DNA from: Verrucomicrobium spinosum DSM 4136 = JCM 18804
Lineage (GTDB): Bacteria; Verrucomicrobiota; Verrucomicrobiia; Verrucomicrobiales; Verrucomicrobiaceae
Assembly (NCBI RefSeq): GCF_000172155.1
Contig: NZ_ABIZ01000001.1
Span: 1,922,001-1,986,000, forward strand
Direction of reading: 5' to 3'
DNA length: 64,000 bases
Shown here: in pieces, positions 42,965 to 51,848 of the stretch
Numbering within the stretch: position 1 is the stretch's first letter
Layout of the letters: each line of letters starts with the position of its first letter
Notes under the pieces: model-generated
Told to the model about the DNA's origin: nothing
Databases searched by the model: none
What the model saw: only the letters and a program-made list of their open reading frames with translations
Position numbers and translations under genes: made by a program

Positions 42965-45499
42965 ATGAAAGCCCCAGCCCTGGTACGTTCCACCGGTCTT
43001 GTCATTGCCAGCCTCGCCATGGGGGTGGGAATGGGCTCGACGGGATTCCAAGCCACCGCGTTGGGGCAGGCGGTGCCACGTGCTGTTCCCGTTGCGGAGC
43101 CGGCTGCTCCCCGAGCCATCCCGGTGGAGACACCCCAGGCACCCCCCAGAGCCACGCCTGCGGTAGATCCAGGCAGAGTGCCCGGACCAGATGAGGACCT
43201 GTACGACTATGCGACGCTGACCTACAACCAGCAGGACTACAAGCTGGCCATCAAGCCCTACACGGACTACGTGACGACCTACCCGCTGGGTCGCCATGGG
43301 GCCGAGGCCTGGTTCCGTCTGGGTGAATGCTACTACAAGACCAAGCAGAACGACGACGCCAAGCGCTGCTACAATGAGGTGCTGACCCGTTTCCCGCGCA
43401 CCGACAGCGCGGGCTTGGCGGCCTACCGCATGGGCATGTTCTCCTACAACGCGAAGGACTACGCCAAAGGGGCCACCTACTTCGAAATCGCGGAGAAGCT
43501 GGGCACCAATGTGGACTTCAAGCTGGGTTCCGTCTTCAACAAGGCGCTCTGCTACAAGTACTCCAATCAGAAGGAAAAGGCGCTGACGGCTTTCAAGGTG
43601 GTGGCCGGAGTGAAGGGCGGCGATTTGCAAAATCGTGAGTTTGCCCTTCAAGAAGTGGCCTTGGGCTCCACCGAGCTGGGCAAAAAGGAAGATGCCATCG
43701 CCGCCTATCTGGAGATCATCGGTGACGCCAAGGATGACAAGGTATTGGGCGACGCCCTGATCCGCTCCGGCCTGCTCTACAACGAGACGAACAAGCCGGC
43801 GCAGGCGCTCAAGAACTTCGAACGCTCCCTGGCGCTGAAGGACCTGCCATCTGACAAGAAGGGGATTGCCGTGTATGGCCTGATTCAAGGAAACTATGTC
43901 AAGGGCGACTACGACGGGGCCATCGACACTTACACGAAGAATGCCACCGTGGTGGCGCCCGAGGATCTCCAGGGCAAGATGCTGCTCATCGTGGGCAATG
44001 CCTACAAGAACAAGCAGATGTACCGCCAGGCGGTGGACACCTTCCTGGTGATCGAGAAGAACCATCCCGACACGAAGGAGGCCCTCGAGGCCGGCTATCA
44101 GAAGCTGGTGTGTTTCTTCCAGCTGAACGACAAGGACATGCCCACCTTCGCGGAGCGGTTCGAGGAACGCTACGCGGCGAAGTTCCCGGGGCATGAGTAC
44201 CTTCTGATGTCCCGCCTCATCCGGGCAGACTGGTGGTTCAGCAAGGCCGAATACGTGCAGGCGGCCGCCGCGTTTGCGGGGTTGGACGTGAGCAAAGTGC
44301 CAAACAAGGTGCGTGCCACGGTGATTTACAAGAAGGGTTTTGCCGAGGCGGAGGCGGGCAAGTACACGGATGCCGTGAACACCCTGACGATGTTCATCCA
44401 GGAGTTTCCCAAGGATGCCAACCTGCCGGTGGCACTCGCCCAGCGCGGGATTGCTTTCAAGGGCATTCCGTCCTTCGACAAGGCGCTGGCGGACTTCACG
44501 GTGATCATCAAGGACTTCCGCGGGCATCCGGCGCTGGAAATGGCCTACTATCAGAGCGGTGACATCAAGTCCCGCTTGCGTGATCTGCCGGGGATGATCG
44601 CAGACTTTGAGACGCTGGTGAAGACATTCCCGGCAACTCCGGCAGCAGCCGAGTGCTGGTATCGTATCGGTCGCGGATACTTCGATCTCAAGACGCGCGA
44701 AGGTTATGGCAAGGCCTTGGAGCCCCTGCGCAAGGCGATTGAGCTGGACCCCAAGAAGTATCTTGATGAGGCAAGCCAGTTGCTCATCTCCTGCCAGACG
44801 CTGCGCGAAGACGTGGACGGTGTTTCCAAGGAGATTGACAAGTACTTTGAGGCGCGTGAGACGGCGAGCGTCTCCCCGGCCATCCTGGCCTGGTTGGGGG
44901 AACGCTACTTCAAGCGGGACAACTTCAAAGCTGCTGCCAAGTACCTGGTGAAGGCGACCACGCCTGACAATCCATCCGGCACCCAGGGCATTGTCTGGAA
45001 CTACCTCGGCATGGCCGAACTGGAGAATGGCAACTACGACGCTTCCATCCGTGCTCTCGACTTCTACCTCGCGCAGACTCCCGAAGGGGCGAGCAGGGCC
45101 AAGGCGCTGCTCACCAAAGGCCATGCCCTGCTGGGCAAGAAGAGCCTGGACGAGGCCGATGCCTGTGCCATTGAAGGCCTGCAGATCATGAAGGAAGGCC
45201 GCCTGCATGCCCAGTTGCAGTTGCTGCAGGGGGATGTCTTCATGGCACGTGGTGAAGTGGCTGCCCCCACAGGTGATCTCGACGGTGCCAAGGCCGCCTG
45301 GCAGAAGGCTGCGGGTAACTACGTCGTGGTAAGCCAGGTTTTTGTCGATCCCGAGATCACTCCGGAAGCCGCTCACAAGGCGGCTGATGCTCTGGACAAG
45401 CTGGGGCAAAAAGACAAGGCGAATTCCCTGAGAGAGCAGATCAAAACCAAGTACCCGAACTTCGTGCCGAAGGGCCGGATCAAGGACAAGGAAGTGTAA
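42965..45499 (+). CDS. Long exported TPR-repeat protein
   Basis: 844-residue protein with an N-terminal signal sequence (GLVIASLAMGVGMGSTGFQA) and a Pro/Ala-rich linker, then TPR repeats across nearly the whole chain from DLYDYATLTYNQQDYKLAIK at about residue 78 to the end. YbgF/CpoB-like repeats such as HGAEAWFRLGECYYKTKQND and PAAAECWYRIGRGYFDLKTR recur. Position 25 bases after exbD suggests a periplasmic adaptor of the ExbBD complex, analogous to CpoB in the Tol-Pal system. It lacks any enzymatic motif. Confidence 0.88.
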   Translation: MKAPALVRSTGLVIASLAMGVGMGSTGFQATALGQAVPRAVPVAEPAAPRAIPVETPQAPPRATPAVDPGRVPGPDEDLYDYATLTYNQQDYKLAIKPYTDYVTTYPLGRHGAEAWFRLGECYYKTKQNDDAKRCYNEVLTRFPRTDSAGLAAYRMGMFSYNAKDYAKGATYFEIAEKLGTNVDFKLGSVFNKALCYKYSNQKEKALTAFKVVAGVKGGDLQNREFALQEVALGSTELGKKEDAIAAYLEIIGDAKDDKVLGDALIRSGLLYNETNKPAQALKNFERSLALKDLPSDKKGIAVYGLIQGNYVKGDYDGAIDTYTKNATVVAPEDLQGKMLLIVGNAYKNKQMYRQAVDTFLVIEKNHPDTKEALEAGYQKLVCFFQLNDKDMPTFAERFEERYAAKFPGHEYLLMSRLIRADWWFSKAEYVQAAAAFAGLDVSKVPNKVRATVIYKKGFAEAEAGKYTDAVNTLTMFIQEFPKDANLPVALAQRGIAFKGIPSFDKALADFTVIIKDFRGHPALEMAYYQSGDIKSRLRDLPGMIADFETLVKTFPATPAAAECWYRIGRGYFDLKTREGYGKALEPLRKAIELDPKKYLDEASQLLISCQTLREDVDGVSKEIDKYFEARETASVSPAILAWLGERYFKRDNFKAAAKYLVKATTPDNPSGTQGIVWNYLGMAELENGNYDASIRALDFYLAQTPEGASRAKALLTKGHALLGKKSLDEADACAIEGLQIMKEGRLHAQLQLLQGDVFMARGEVAAPTGDLDGAKAAWQKAAGNYVVVSQVFVDPEITPEAAHKAADALDKLGQKDKANSLREQIKTKYPNFVPKGRIKDKEV

Positions 45500-45608
45500 G
45501 GGTGGGGGGAGCTGCGGGCAGGAGTCGCTTGCCTGTAGTGTGTTGGTGGCGAGAGTTGTCGTGAAAGACCCTGCTCGGCTTTGTCATGGCGCTTCCTCAC
45601 AAGGTCCA

Positions 45609-45650
45609 CCAAAGCGGCGATGCTCGCCGCAGTCCCAAAAGCGCTGCGCG
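45609..45650 (+). repeat. Interspersed CCAAAGCGGCG element, copy 2
   Basis: CCAAAGCGGCGATGCTCGCC then GCAGTCCCAAAAGCG; includes the perfect hairpin GCGGCGA-tgc-TCGCCGC (45614-45630), a 7-bp stem with a 3-base loop. Confidence 0.5.
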
Positions 45651-45756
45651 CTCAGGTGTTGTGCGAGGTGGGCAAGAGGGCGGGTCCTGAGGGCTTGCGA
45701 TGCCGGAGGGTGAAGGACGAGCTGCGATCGCTGAACGTTCACCACCTGGCGACGAA

Positions 45757-45795
45757 GTCGCTTTGGAGTGCGCGCGAGAATCGCCGCTTTTGGGA
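45757..45795 (-). repeat. Interspersed CCAAAGCGGCG element, copy 3 (inverted)
   Basis: On the minus strand: CCCAAAAGCGGCGATTCTCG then CGCGCACTCCAAAGCGAC. Lies about 110 bases from copy 2 in opposite orientation, forming an inverted pair. Confidence 0.5.
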
Positions 45796-45872
45796 GACCT
45801 TTTGAGGTTCGAGCATCGAAAGTCATGAGCGGAGGATCACTGTCGCGAGCTTGTACCTGCAACCCCACGCTG

Positions 45873-45914
45873 AAAAAAAGCCCCCATCCGCACCAAGGCG
45901 AATGAGGGCTTCGA
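45873..45914 (-). terminator. Intrinsic terminator of the cysJI transcript
   Basis: Read on the minus strand after the cysI stop: stem AGCCCTCAT...ATGGGGGCT with one G-U pair, extended inward by CGC/GCG, followed by seven T. Ends the sulfite reductase operon. Confidence 0.85.
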
Positions 45915-45938
45915 AGTCTGATACTTGAGAACGACGAC

Positions 45939-47660
45939 CTAGCTTGAGAGATAGGCTTCGTCCTTGATGTTCTTGTGGAAGTCATCGCCCTGCACCGTCG
46001 CCTGCACGTAGCCGGCGCGGATGACGAAGTCACCGAAGTGCTCTCCCTCGTTTCGCTCCGTGGCGTAGCGTTTCAAGATGGGGGCCAGTACGGCTTGAAT
46101 ATCCTCTGCGGCCACGTCCTGACGATACAGCTTGCTCAGACGCTGGCCCGCATGACCACCGCCCAGATACAGATTGTAGCGATCTGGACCGCGACCCACG
46201 AAGCCGATCTCCGAGATGAAGGGGCGGCCGCAACCGTTTGGGCAGCCGGTCATGCGAATCGTGATTGAGTCATGACGCAGGCCCACATCTTCCAATGTCT
46301 CCTCCAGAGTGGTGAGCACATCCGGCAGATAGCGCTCGGCTTCTGCAAGGGCGAGGGCGCATGTTGGCAGAGACACGCAAGCGATGGAGGCGAGGCGGAG
46401 GGCGCTGCGCTCATGGCTCTGGTGCATGCCGTACTTCTCGAGCAGGGCTTCCACCTCAGCGCGCTTCTTGGCGGAGATGTTGGCGATCTGAAGGTTCTGG
46501 TTTGCCGTCAGGCGGAAGTCGCCGTCGTGGATCTTGGCGATCTCGCGCAGTCCCGTGCGCATGGGGTAGCCGGGGGTGTCCAGTACGCGCCCACCCTGCA
46601 CGAAGAGGGTGTAGTGGAAGTTGCCACGCTCATCCTCGACCCAGCCGTAGCGGTCCCCATTGTCCTTGAACTCATACGGACGCACGGGTTCGAGGTCGTA
46701 CCCGAGGTATTTGTTCAGCTCGGAAAGGAACCACTCCGGGCTGCGGTCTTGAATCGTGTATTTCAGGCGGGAGTGCTTGCGGTCGGTGCGGTCACCGAAG
46801 TCGCGCTGCACCAGCACCACTTTTTCCGCCACGTCCACCACCTTGTCAGCGGGGCAGTAGCCGATCACGTCAGCGATGCGTGGGAAGGTGGCCTCGTTGC
46901 CATGGGTCATGCCCATGCCTCCGCCGACGGCGACGTTGTAGCCGACCAGCCTGCCTTCTTCCACGATGGCAATGAATGAAAGGTCGTTGGCGAAGATGTC
47001 CACATCGTTGCTCGGGGGCACGGCGATGGTGATCTTGAACTTGCGGGGGAGATAGGTCTTCCCGTAGATGGGTTCTTCATCCTCCTCGCTGCTCTTCACC
47101 TTTTCACCGTCCAGCCAGATCTCGTGATAGGCCCCCGTCTGGGGTGTCAGGTGGGTGGAGATGTCGCGGGCGGCCTTGATCACTTCCTCATGCACGCTGG
47201 AGAGGAAGGGGTTGGGGTTGCACATCACGTTGCGATTCACGTCACCGCATGCCGCGATGGTGTCCATGGCCGCGTCATTGATCTCCTTGATCGTGCGCTT
47301 CAGGTTGGTCTTGATGATCCCGTGAAGCTGGAAGGCCTGGCGGGTGGTCAGCTTGATCGTGCCGTTCGCATAGGCATCGGCCATGCGATCGGTCTCAAGC
47401 CACTGGTGCGGGGTGGACACGCCACCGGGCACGCGAATGCGGAGCATGAACGAATAAGCCTTCTCCAGACGGTGCTTGCGGCGGTCCGGGCGCAGGTCAC
47501 GGTCATCCTGCTGATAGCTGCCGTGGAACTTGATGAGCTGCTGGTCGTCTTCGGAGAGGGAGCCGGTGGAAAGGTCGGCCAGACCCTCCGCGATGGTGCC
47601 GCGCAGGTAGTTGGAGCGGGTTTTGATGCCTTCGTTGGCGGACAGTTTCTTTTCAGACAT
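45939..47660 (-). CDS. cysI: Sulfite reductase (NADPH) hemoprotein beta subunit
   Basis: 573 residues, the normal length for CysI, which carries siroheme and a [4Fe-4S] cluster and reduces sulfite to sulfide with six electrons from CysJ. The N-terminal [20 protein letters not shown] and [13 protein letters not shown] are family signatures. The cluster/siroheme cysteines are seen as CVSLPTC (about residues 427-433) and [10 protein letters not shown] (about 472-477). [10 protein letters not shown] and [15 protein letters not shown] are also intact. Downstream of cysJ with an 86-base gap and closed by its own terminator. Part of assimilatory sulfate reduction; the upstream cysD/N/H genes are not in the window. 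Confidence 0.97.
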   Translation of the reverse strand: MSEKKLSANEGIKTRSNYLRGTIAEGLADLSTGSLSEDDQQLIKFHGSYQQDDRDLRPDRRKHRLEKAYSFMLRIRVPGGVSTPHQWLETDRMADAYANGTIKLTTRQAFQLHGIIKTNLKRTIKEINDAAMDTIAACGDVNRNVMCNPNPFLSSVHEEVIKAARDISTHLTPQTGAYHEIWLDGEKVKSSEEDEEPIYGKTYLPRKFKITIAVPPSNDVDIFANDLSFIAIVEEGRLVGYNVAVGGGMGMTHGNEATFPRIADVIGYCPADKVVDVAEKVVLVQRDFGDRTDRKHSRLKYTIQDRSPEWFLSELNKYLGYDLEPVRPYEFKDNGDRYGWVEDERGNFHYTLFVQGGRVLDTPGYPMRTGLREIAKIHDGDFRLTANQNLQIANISAKKRAEVEALLEKYGMHQSHERSALRLASIACVSLPTCALALAEAERYLPDVLTTLEETLEDVGLRHDSITIRMTGCPNGCGRPFISEIGFVGRGPDRYNLYLGGGHAGQRLSKLYRQDVAAEDIQAVLAPILKRYATERNEGEHFGDFVIRAGYVQATVQGDDFHKNIKDEAYLSS

Positions 47661-47746
47661 TGGCGTAGATGCCGCAGGTTGGCGGGAAGGGGTTGGAAAG
47701 AGCGGCGGGGTTGGGTGTTAGGAAATAAGACTTGGCTGGGCGGTCC

Positions 47747-49522
47747 TCAGTACACGTCGCGCTGGTAGCGCTTCGTCTTTTTCAAATCCTCCACATAGGC
47801 CTCGGCGGCCTCGCGGGATTTGCCGCCCTCCGTGGCGACCACGGAGATGAGGGCCTCGTGCACATCGTTGGCCATGCGGGCGGCATCACCGCAGACATAG
47901 AAGTGGGCACCGTCCTGAAGCCAGGCATAAAGCTCCTTGCTGCGCTCCAGCATGCGGTTCTGGACATACACCTTCTCGGGTTGGTCACGGGAGAAGGCGA
48001 CATCCAGTTTGGAGAGGGCACCGCTCTTCAGGTGTTCCTGCCACTCCACCTGGTAGAGGAAGTCATAGGTGTAGCGCTGGTCGCCAAAGAACAGCCAGGA
48101 CTTGCCGCCCTGACCAAGGGCACCGCGGTGCTCTACGAACGCGCGGAAAGGGGCAACGCCCGTGCCAGGGCCGACCATGATCACCGGCACGTCCGAGGAG
48201 GCGGGCAGGCGGAAGTTTTTGTTCTGGTGGTTGTACACAGCCACCTTGTCACCCTTGTTCACCAGATCGGCGAGGTAAGTGGAAGCAACTCCCTTGCGGC
48301 TCACGCCATGCGCATCATAACGCACTGAGGCGACGGTGAGGTGCACTTCGCCAGGGTGGGCGAGAGGGCTGGAGGCGATGGAGTAGAGACGCGGGGGCAG
48401 CTTCCGGAAGATGGAAACCAGGTCCGCAGCGGAGAGGCCCTTTGGGGCATAGTCCGCGATCGCGTCGGCGATCCAGCGTCCCCAGAGGTAATCCTTGAAC
48501 TTGTCCTTGGCATCTTCGCTCAGCAGGGTGGCCAGCTTTTTGGACTTCGTCAGTGCCTGTAGCTTGGTCAGCACAGGGCGGGACAGCGCCGTGATGTCAA
48601 AGTCTTCGCGCAGAGCGTCGGACAACGGCTTGCTGCCCGAGCCGTTGAGGGAGACATCTTCGCTACCGCTGAGCTTGGCGGCCTTCAGGATGCCCTGCAC
48701 CAGGTCCGGGGCGTTCACGGGGATCACCGCCAGTGCGTCACCGGGTTCATAGACCAGGCCGGAGCCGTCCAGAGAGATCTCGTAGTGCCAGGTTTCCTTG
48801 GAGGTGCCTTTGCCATTCAGCAGCACACGTTCCAGGAGTTCCCCACCGAAGGGGTTCTTCTTCCCGTAGGCGACGCTGGCAGGCGCTGCGGATGCTGAGC
48901 CTCCGGCCGCGACCGGGGCCTGCGCAGAGGGCGCGAGGGCACGAAGGGCGGCAAGCGCCGCCTCCAGCCAGGTGCGGTGATTTTCCTCATAGTCCACGTC
49001 GCAATCCTGACGAGGGGAAACGCGGGTGGCTCCGAAACCGGCCAAGCGGGCGTCAATATCCTTGCCAGTCTGGCAGAAGCGTTCGTACGAGGTGTCGCCC
49101 AGGGCGCATACGGAGTAGTGCAGCTTCGGAAGGGCCAGAGTCTGGCCCATCAGCGCCTTGTAGAAGGAGGTGGCGGATTCCGGAGGATCCCCGTCGCCCC
49201 ACGTGCTCACGATCACCAGGAGGTTCTCGATCTTGGCCAGGTCTGCCGGAGCGATGTCCGACATGTTTTTCACGGTGGCCTGGAAGCCGTGTTTTTTGGC
49301 CTCCTTGGCGGAGAGATCGGCGAGCTTCTCGGAGTTCCCGGATTCCGTCCCGTACAGAATGGTCAGTTTCACTGCCGTGGCGGGTGCCGCCGCAGCGGGC
49401 ACTGCTTCTCCGGCAGAGAGGTAACCACCGAGCCAAAAACGTTGCGCGGGGGAAAAACTGGCGATCAGGCTTTCGATGGACCGACGTTGGTCGGGGGAGA
49501 AGGGCGAGTGCTCGGGAAGCAT
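47747..49522 (-). CDS. cysJ: Sulfite reductase (NADPH) flavoprotein alpha subunit
   Basis: About 591 residues from ATG 49522 (MLPEHSPFSPDQRRS), close to E. coli CysJ (599). Flavodoxin domain with the FMN loop ILYGTESGNSEKLAD and STWGDGDPPESA; FAD domain with RLYSIASSPLAHPGEVHLTV (the RxYS motif) and GVASTYLADL; NADPH domain with MVGPGTGVAPFRAFVEHR, WLFFGDQRYTYDFLYQ and the terminal YQRDVY. It passes electrons from NADPH to CysI. A second ATG 48 bases upstream (MQLRWVPF) is less likely, since CysJ proteins begin near this point. First gene of the cysJI operon. Confidence 0.96.
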   Translation of the reverse strand: MLPEHSPFSPDQRRSIESLIASFSPAQRFWLGGYLSAGEAVPAAAAPATAVKLTILYGTESGNSEKLADLSAKEAKKHGFQATVKNMSDIAPADLAKIENLLVIVSTWGDGDPPESATSFYKALMGQTLALPKLHYSVCALGDTSYERFCQTGKDIDARLAGFGATRVSPRQDCDVDYEENHRTWLEAALAALRALAPSAQAPVAAGGSASAAPASVAYGKKNPFGGELLERVLLNGKGTSKETWHYEISLDGSGLVYEPGDALAVIPVNAPDLVQGILKAAKLSGSEDVSLNGSGSKPLSDALREDFDITALSRPVLTKLQALTKSKKLATLLSEDAKDKFKDYLWGRWIADAIADYAPKGLSAADLVSIFRKLPPRLYSIASSPLAHPGEVHLTVASVRYDAHGVSRKGVASTYLADLVNKGDKVAVYNHQNKNFRLPASSDVPVIMVGPGTGVAPFRAFVEHRGALGQGGKSWLFFGDQRYTYDFLYQVEWQEHLKSGALSKLDVAFSRDQPEKVYVQNRMLERSKELYAWLQDGAHFYVCGDAARMANDVHEALISVVATEGGKSREAAEAYVEDLKKTKRYQRDVY

Positions 49523-49809
49523 TTCAGGGATGAAGTTCACTGGGATGAAGGGAACCCAACGAAGCTGCAAGTACGTTGGACCGCAAGTTTAGTCCTGAAT
49601 TGCGACCGCGCAAGGAGTAATTCCAAATTCCCCATGGGAAAAGTAGGATATTGCGCAATGTGCTCATTTTGAATGATTCACTGCTGTAAGGAATCGAGGT
49701 GTGACAAGCTGTCGCCGCACAGAGGGTGCGATCTTAATTGACCATCTGTGAGAGCCGCCGAAGGGCTGATTCGCCTCGGGAAGGGGTGGGGCTGACTCTT
49801 GGGGCATTG

Positions 49810-50154
49810 CTACTTCTTCCACCAGTCACCCTCGCGTTCCCAAGGCTGCCGTGGGCTCTCATCATCAGGCGGCCGTTTGGGGCTGCGTGGGAGGATGACT
49901 GGCTTGTCCTCCTCGTCCTCTTCGGATGGGGTGGGGTGGCGTTCGCGGTAGCGGAGGGTCAGGGCTCCCGCCAAAAAGCAGAGGGCACAAAAAGCAAGCA
50001 GGCCCAGCAGGCTCCAAGCAAGGGCATCCGCCGCTGGAAGAGCTTCTGACCGGGCTCCGTATTCAACCACTGGGCGCGTCTCCGTCGCGGCAGGCGGAGT
50101 CGTCTCCTCTGGCTCGAAGACCAGGGGAACAGTGGACTCATCCGGCGCTTTCAT
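49810..50154 (-). CDS. Small single-helix membrane protein
   Basis: 114-residue protein: a Pro/Glu/Thr-rich N-terminal 48 residues, one hydrophobic helix ALAWSLLGLLAFCALCFLAGAL, and a charged Pro-rich tail ending WEREGDWWKK. Not a recognised family. It overlaps the 3' end of the GNAT gene by 17 bases on the same strand, which supports co-transcription and real coding. The N-terminus is probably extracytoplasmic and the tail cytoplasmic by the positive-inside rule (RYRERH after the helix). Confidence 0.6.
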   Translation of the reverse strand: MKAPDESTVPLVFEPEETTPPAATETRPVVEYGARSEALPAADALAWSLLGLLAFCALCFLAGALTLRYRERHPTPSEEDEEDKPVILPRSPKRPPDDESPRQPWEREGDWWKK

Positions 50155-50626
50155 CCCCAAAGAGCAATCGCATGGGAATCATGTGGGAGAAGACAAAATC
50201 GTGCTTCTGGAAGAAACGCTGGCTCTCTGCGCTGATCCGGTCAGTGAGGAGGGTGATGCGTTTGAATTTTTTCTCCCGTGCGAACTCAATGGCGTGTTTG
50301 AGGAGCATGGAGCCATAGCCCTGGCCACGGTGCATGGGGTGGACGATGACGTCCTCCATAAGAATGACAAAGCCGCCCTCGGCCGTGCTGATGGTGAAGA
50401 GCAGGTTCACCATGCCGATAAGCGTGTGATCGTTCCGCAGGACGAAGATGCGGCCGCGCAATGGCTGCTCGAGAATGAGCCGGAGCCCGTGTTCCTGCTT
50501 GATCCGATTGGGGGTAAAGTCCTCCTCCTCCCCGAGCAGAGCCATGACCAAGTTCGCCAGTTGTGGAAGGTCTTCCAGCGTGGCGGGCTCGATGCGGGGT
50601 TCAGACGGTGCGGACAGTTGAGGCAT
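50138..50626 (-). CDS. GNAT family N-acetyltransferase
   Basis: 162-residue protein from ATG 50626 (MPQLSAPSEPR). GNAT fold: EPATLEDLPQLANLVMALLG at the N-terminus, VLRNDHTLIGMVNLLFTIS, MEDVIVHPMHRGQGYGSMLL with the R/Q-x-x-G-x-G/A acetyl-CoA loop (HRGQGYG), and RITLLTDRISAESQRFFQKH. It would transfer an acetyl group to an amine; the substrate is unknown. A longer in-frame start at 50719 would add 31 residues of atypical sequence, so it is not chosen. Divergent from rpmH. Confidence 0.88.
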   Translation of the reverse strand: MPQLSAPSEPRIEPATLEDLPQLANLVMALLGEEEDFTPNRIKQEHGLRLILEQPLRGRIFVLRNDHTLIGMVNLLFTISTAEGGFVILMEDVIVHPMHRGQGYGSMLLKHAIEFAREKKFKRITLLTDRISAESQRFFQKHDFVFSHMIPMRLLFGDESAG

Positions 50627-50712
50627 GTGAGTCCATCTTATACTCTTATGGACCGGCGCGAAAACGATTTCTCGCCCGCGTGGGGCGGGATGAAGGTCGG
50701 ATGACTCAGAAG

Positions 50713-50740
50713 TTGACAACCGATTCGAACCCGTTAGTTT
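50713..50740 (+). promoter_or_regulatory. Probable rpmH promoter
   Basis: A perfect TTGACA (50713-50718) and TAGTTT (50735-50740) are spaced by 16 bases, about 65 bases upstream of the rpmH ATG. The -10 box is a weaker match. Confidence 0.45.
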
Positions 50741-50805
50741 GCCCGCCCCATTGATTCCAGCGGTGCGCCGCAGGTGTCATTTATCCTTTCATCCACCCTG
50801 CGAAT

Positions 50806-51012
50806 ATGCCCAGCAAACGTACCTACCAGCCCTCCAAGCGCACCCGCAAACAACAGTTTGGGTTCCGCGCCCGGACGAAAACCGTGAACGGACGCGACAT
50901 CCTGCGCCGCCGCCGCCGTGCTGGCCGCAAGCGTTTGCTTCCCAAGGGTGTGGAAGTGCACTTCAAGCGCCACACGCAACAGCACAACACGAGCGGTTAC
51001 CCGTCGTACTAA
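50806..51012 (+). CDS. rpmH: 50S ribosomal protein L34
   Basis: 68 residues. The body [20 protein letters not shown] then [24 protein letters not shown] is a standard L34, which packs against 23S rRNA in the large subunit. Typical L34 is about 44-50 residues; here an extra 20-residue C-terminal tail ([20 protein letters not shown] plus PSY) follows. It heads the conserved rpmH-rnpA-yidD-yidC-khpB cluster. Confidence 0.97.
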   Translation: MPSKRTYQPSKRTRKQQFGFRARTKTVNGRDILRRRRRAGRKRLLPKGVEVHFKRHTQQHNTSGYPSY

Positions 51013-51048
51013 CTTTTTCCGCCCGTTTCAGGGCTCCGGCCCGCAGTC

Positions 51049-51441
51049 ATGCGATTTCCCGCCGCGCGCCGACTTCGGAGTGCCTCCGAATTTGGTCGTG
51101 TGCGGTCTGAGGGCACCACTTACCCCGGGCGCTACGTTGTGCTCGGGGTTTTGCGTGCCGATGAGGAGGCACCTTGGAGGTCCGGCCTCATCACCTCTCG
51201 GAAGGTGGGCGGCGCGGTGCAGAGGAATCTGGTGCGTCGCCGTCTCCGGGAAATTTTGCGTGCCACCCCTCTCGCTCCGGGAGTGTGGCTGGTGGTCATT
51301 GCCCGCTGGAAGGCGGCCGGTGCCACTTTTGATGAACTGCGCACCGACTTCCAAAAAGTCGCCAAACGCGCCGGTGTCTTGGTTCGCGAGAATCCTCCAT
51401 CCCAGTCCCAGACGCGGCCAGCGGCCCGTGAAGCGGAATGA
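51049..51441 (+). CDS. rnpA: Ribonuclease P protein component
   Basis: 130 residues; protein subunit of RNase P that helps the catalytic RNA bind pre-tRNA leaders. [20 protein letters not shown], a [20 protein letters not shown] stretch carrying the conserved RNR-type motif (here [10 protein letters not shown]), and [20 protein letters not shown] are the family landmarks. The stop overlaps the yidD start by four bases. Order after rpmH is the usual one. Confidence 0.96.
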   Translation: MRFPAARRLRSASEFGRVRSEGTTYPGRYVVLGVLRADEEAPWRSGLITSRKVGGAVQRNLVRRRLREILRATPLAPGVWLVVIARWKAAGATFDELRTDFQKVAKRAGVLVRENPPSQSQTRPAAREAE

Positions 51442-51773
51442 AGACAGTCATACGCATCGCCATCCGGGGCTATCAAATTTTCATTTCCCCGGTGCTGCAC
51501 TTCGTGGGTGGCCCAGGCAGCGGCTGCCGGTTTGAGCCCACGTGTTCGCATTATTTTCTGCAGGCAGTGGAGCGGCATGGTGTCATGCGCGGCGGCTGGA
51601 TGGGTATCAAACGGATCGGCCGCTGTAACCCTTGGGGTGGGAGCGGACATGATCCGGTGCCGGACTTGTCACCTGGAAAGTCCACAGAATGTCATTGCCA
51701 GAACGGTCATCCGCTCCACCAGTCTCCCTCCACCACCCCGGAGTCTGAGATACCGCCCCGTCCCCCCGTGTGA
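51438..51773 (+). CDS. yidD: Membrane protein insertion efficiency factor YidD
   Basis: 111 residues. Signature motifs [40 protein letters not shown] and [18 protein letters not shown] are those of YidD, a small amphipathic inner-membrane-associated protein that helps YidC insert proteins. An extra 35-residue Ser/Pro/Cys-containing tail is longer than in E. coli YidD (85 residues). Coupled to rnpA by a four-base overlap and followed by yidC after 75 bases. Confidence 0.95.
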   Translation: MKTVIRIAIRGYQIFISPVLHFVGGPGSGCRFEPTCSHYFLQAVERHGVMRGGWMGIKRIGRCNPWGGSGHDPVPDLSPGKSTECHCQNGHPLHQSPSTTPESEIPPRPPV

Positions 51774-51848
51774 CGTGCGGTGGCCAACCGAGGGCGGCGG
51801 CATCTACCGACCCCAATTTCACCATTTTAGCATCACACACTTTCTCTC

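Larger units (their letters stand above)
45500..45872. other. Intergenic region with inverted CCAAAGCGGCG elements, no gene seen
   Basis: Between the TPR stop and the cysI terminator. It carries two copies in opposite orientation of the element seen at 37008; frames through it lack a start/ribosome-site context and codon bias, so no gene is called. Confidence 0.6.

Noticed and set aside
42497-45409. 970-codon open frame on the minus strand opposite exbD and the TPR gene
   Set aside because: Same reason: the plus strand encodes clear ExbD and TPR sequences with proper starts; the antisense product shows no recognisable fold.
49523-49809. Riboswitch (SAM-type) or T-box upstream of cysJ
   Set aside because: No convincing set of conserved stems or terminator/antiterminator was seen on the minus strand; only a short TTCCC-cat-GGGAA dyad.
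50718-50735. tRNA-like T-arm (GGGTTCGAATC on the minus strand)
   Set aside because: The flanks do not form a T stem, acceptor stem or anticodon arm.
50627-50805. Replication origin near rpmH/rnpA
   Set aside because: No dnaA or dnaN gene in the window and no DnaA-box cluster (TTATCCACA-like) in this short gap.
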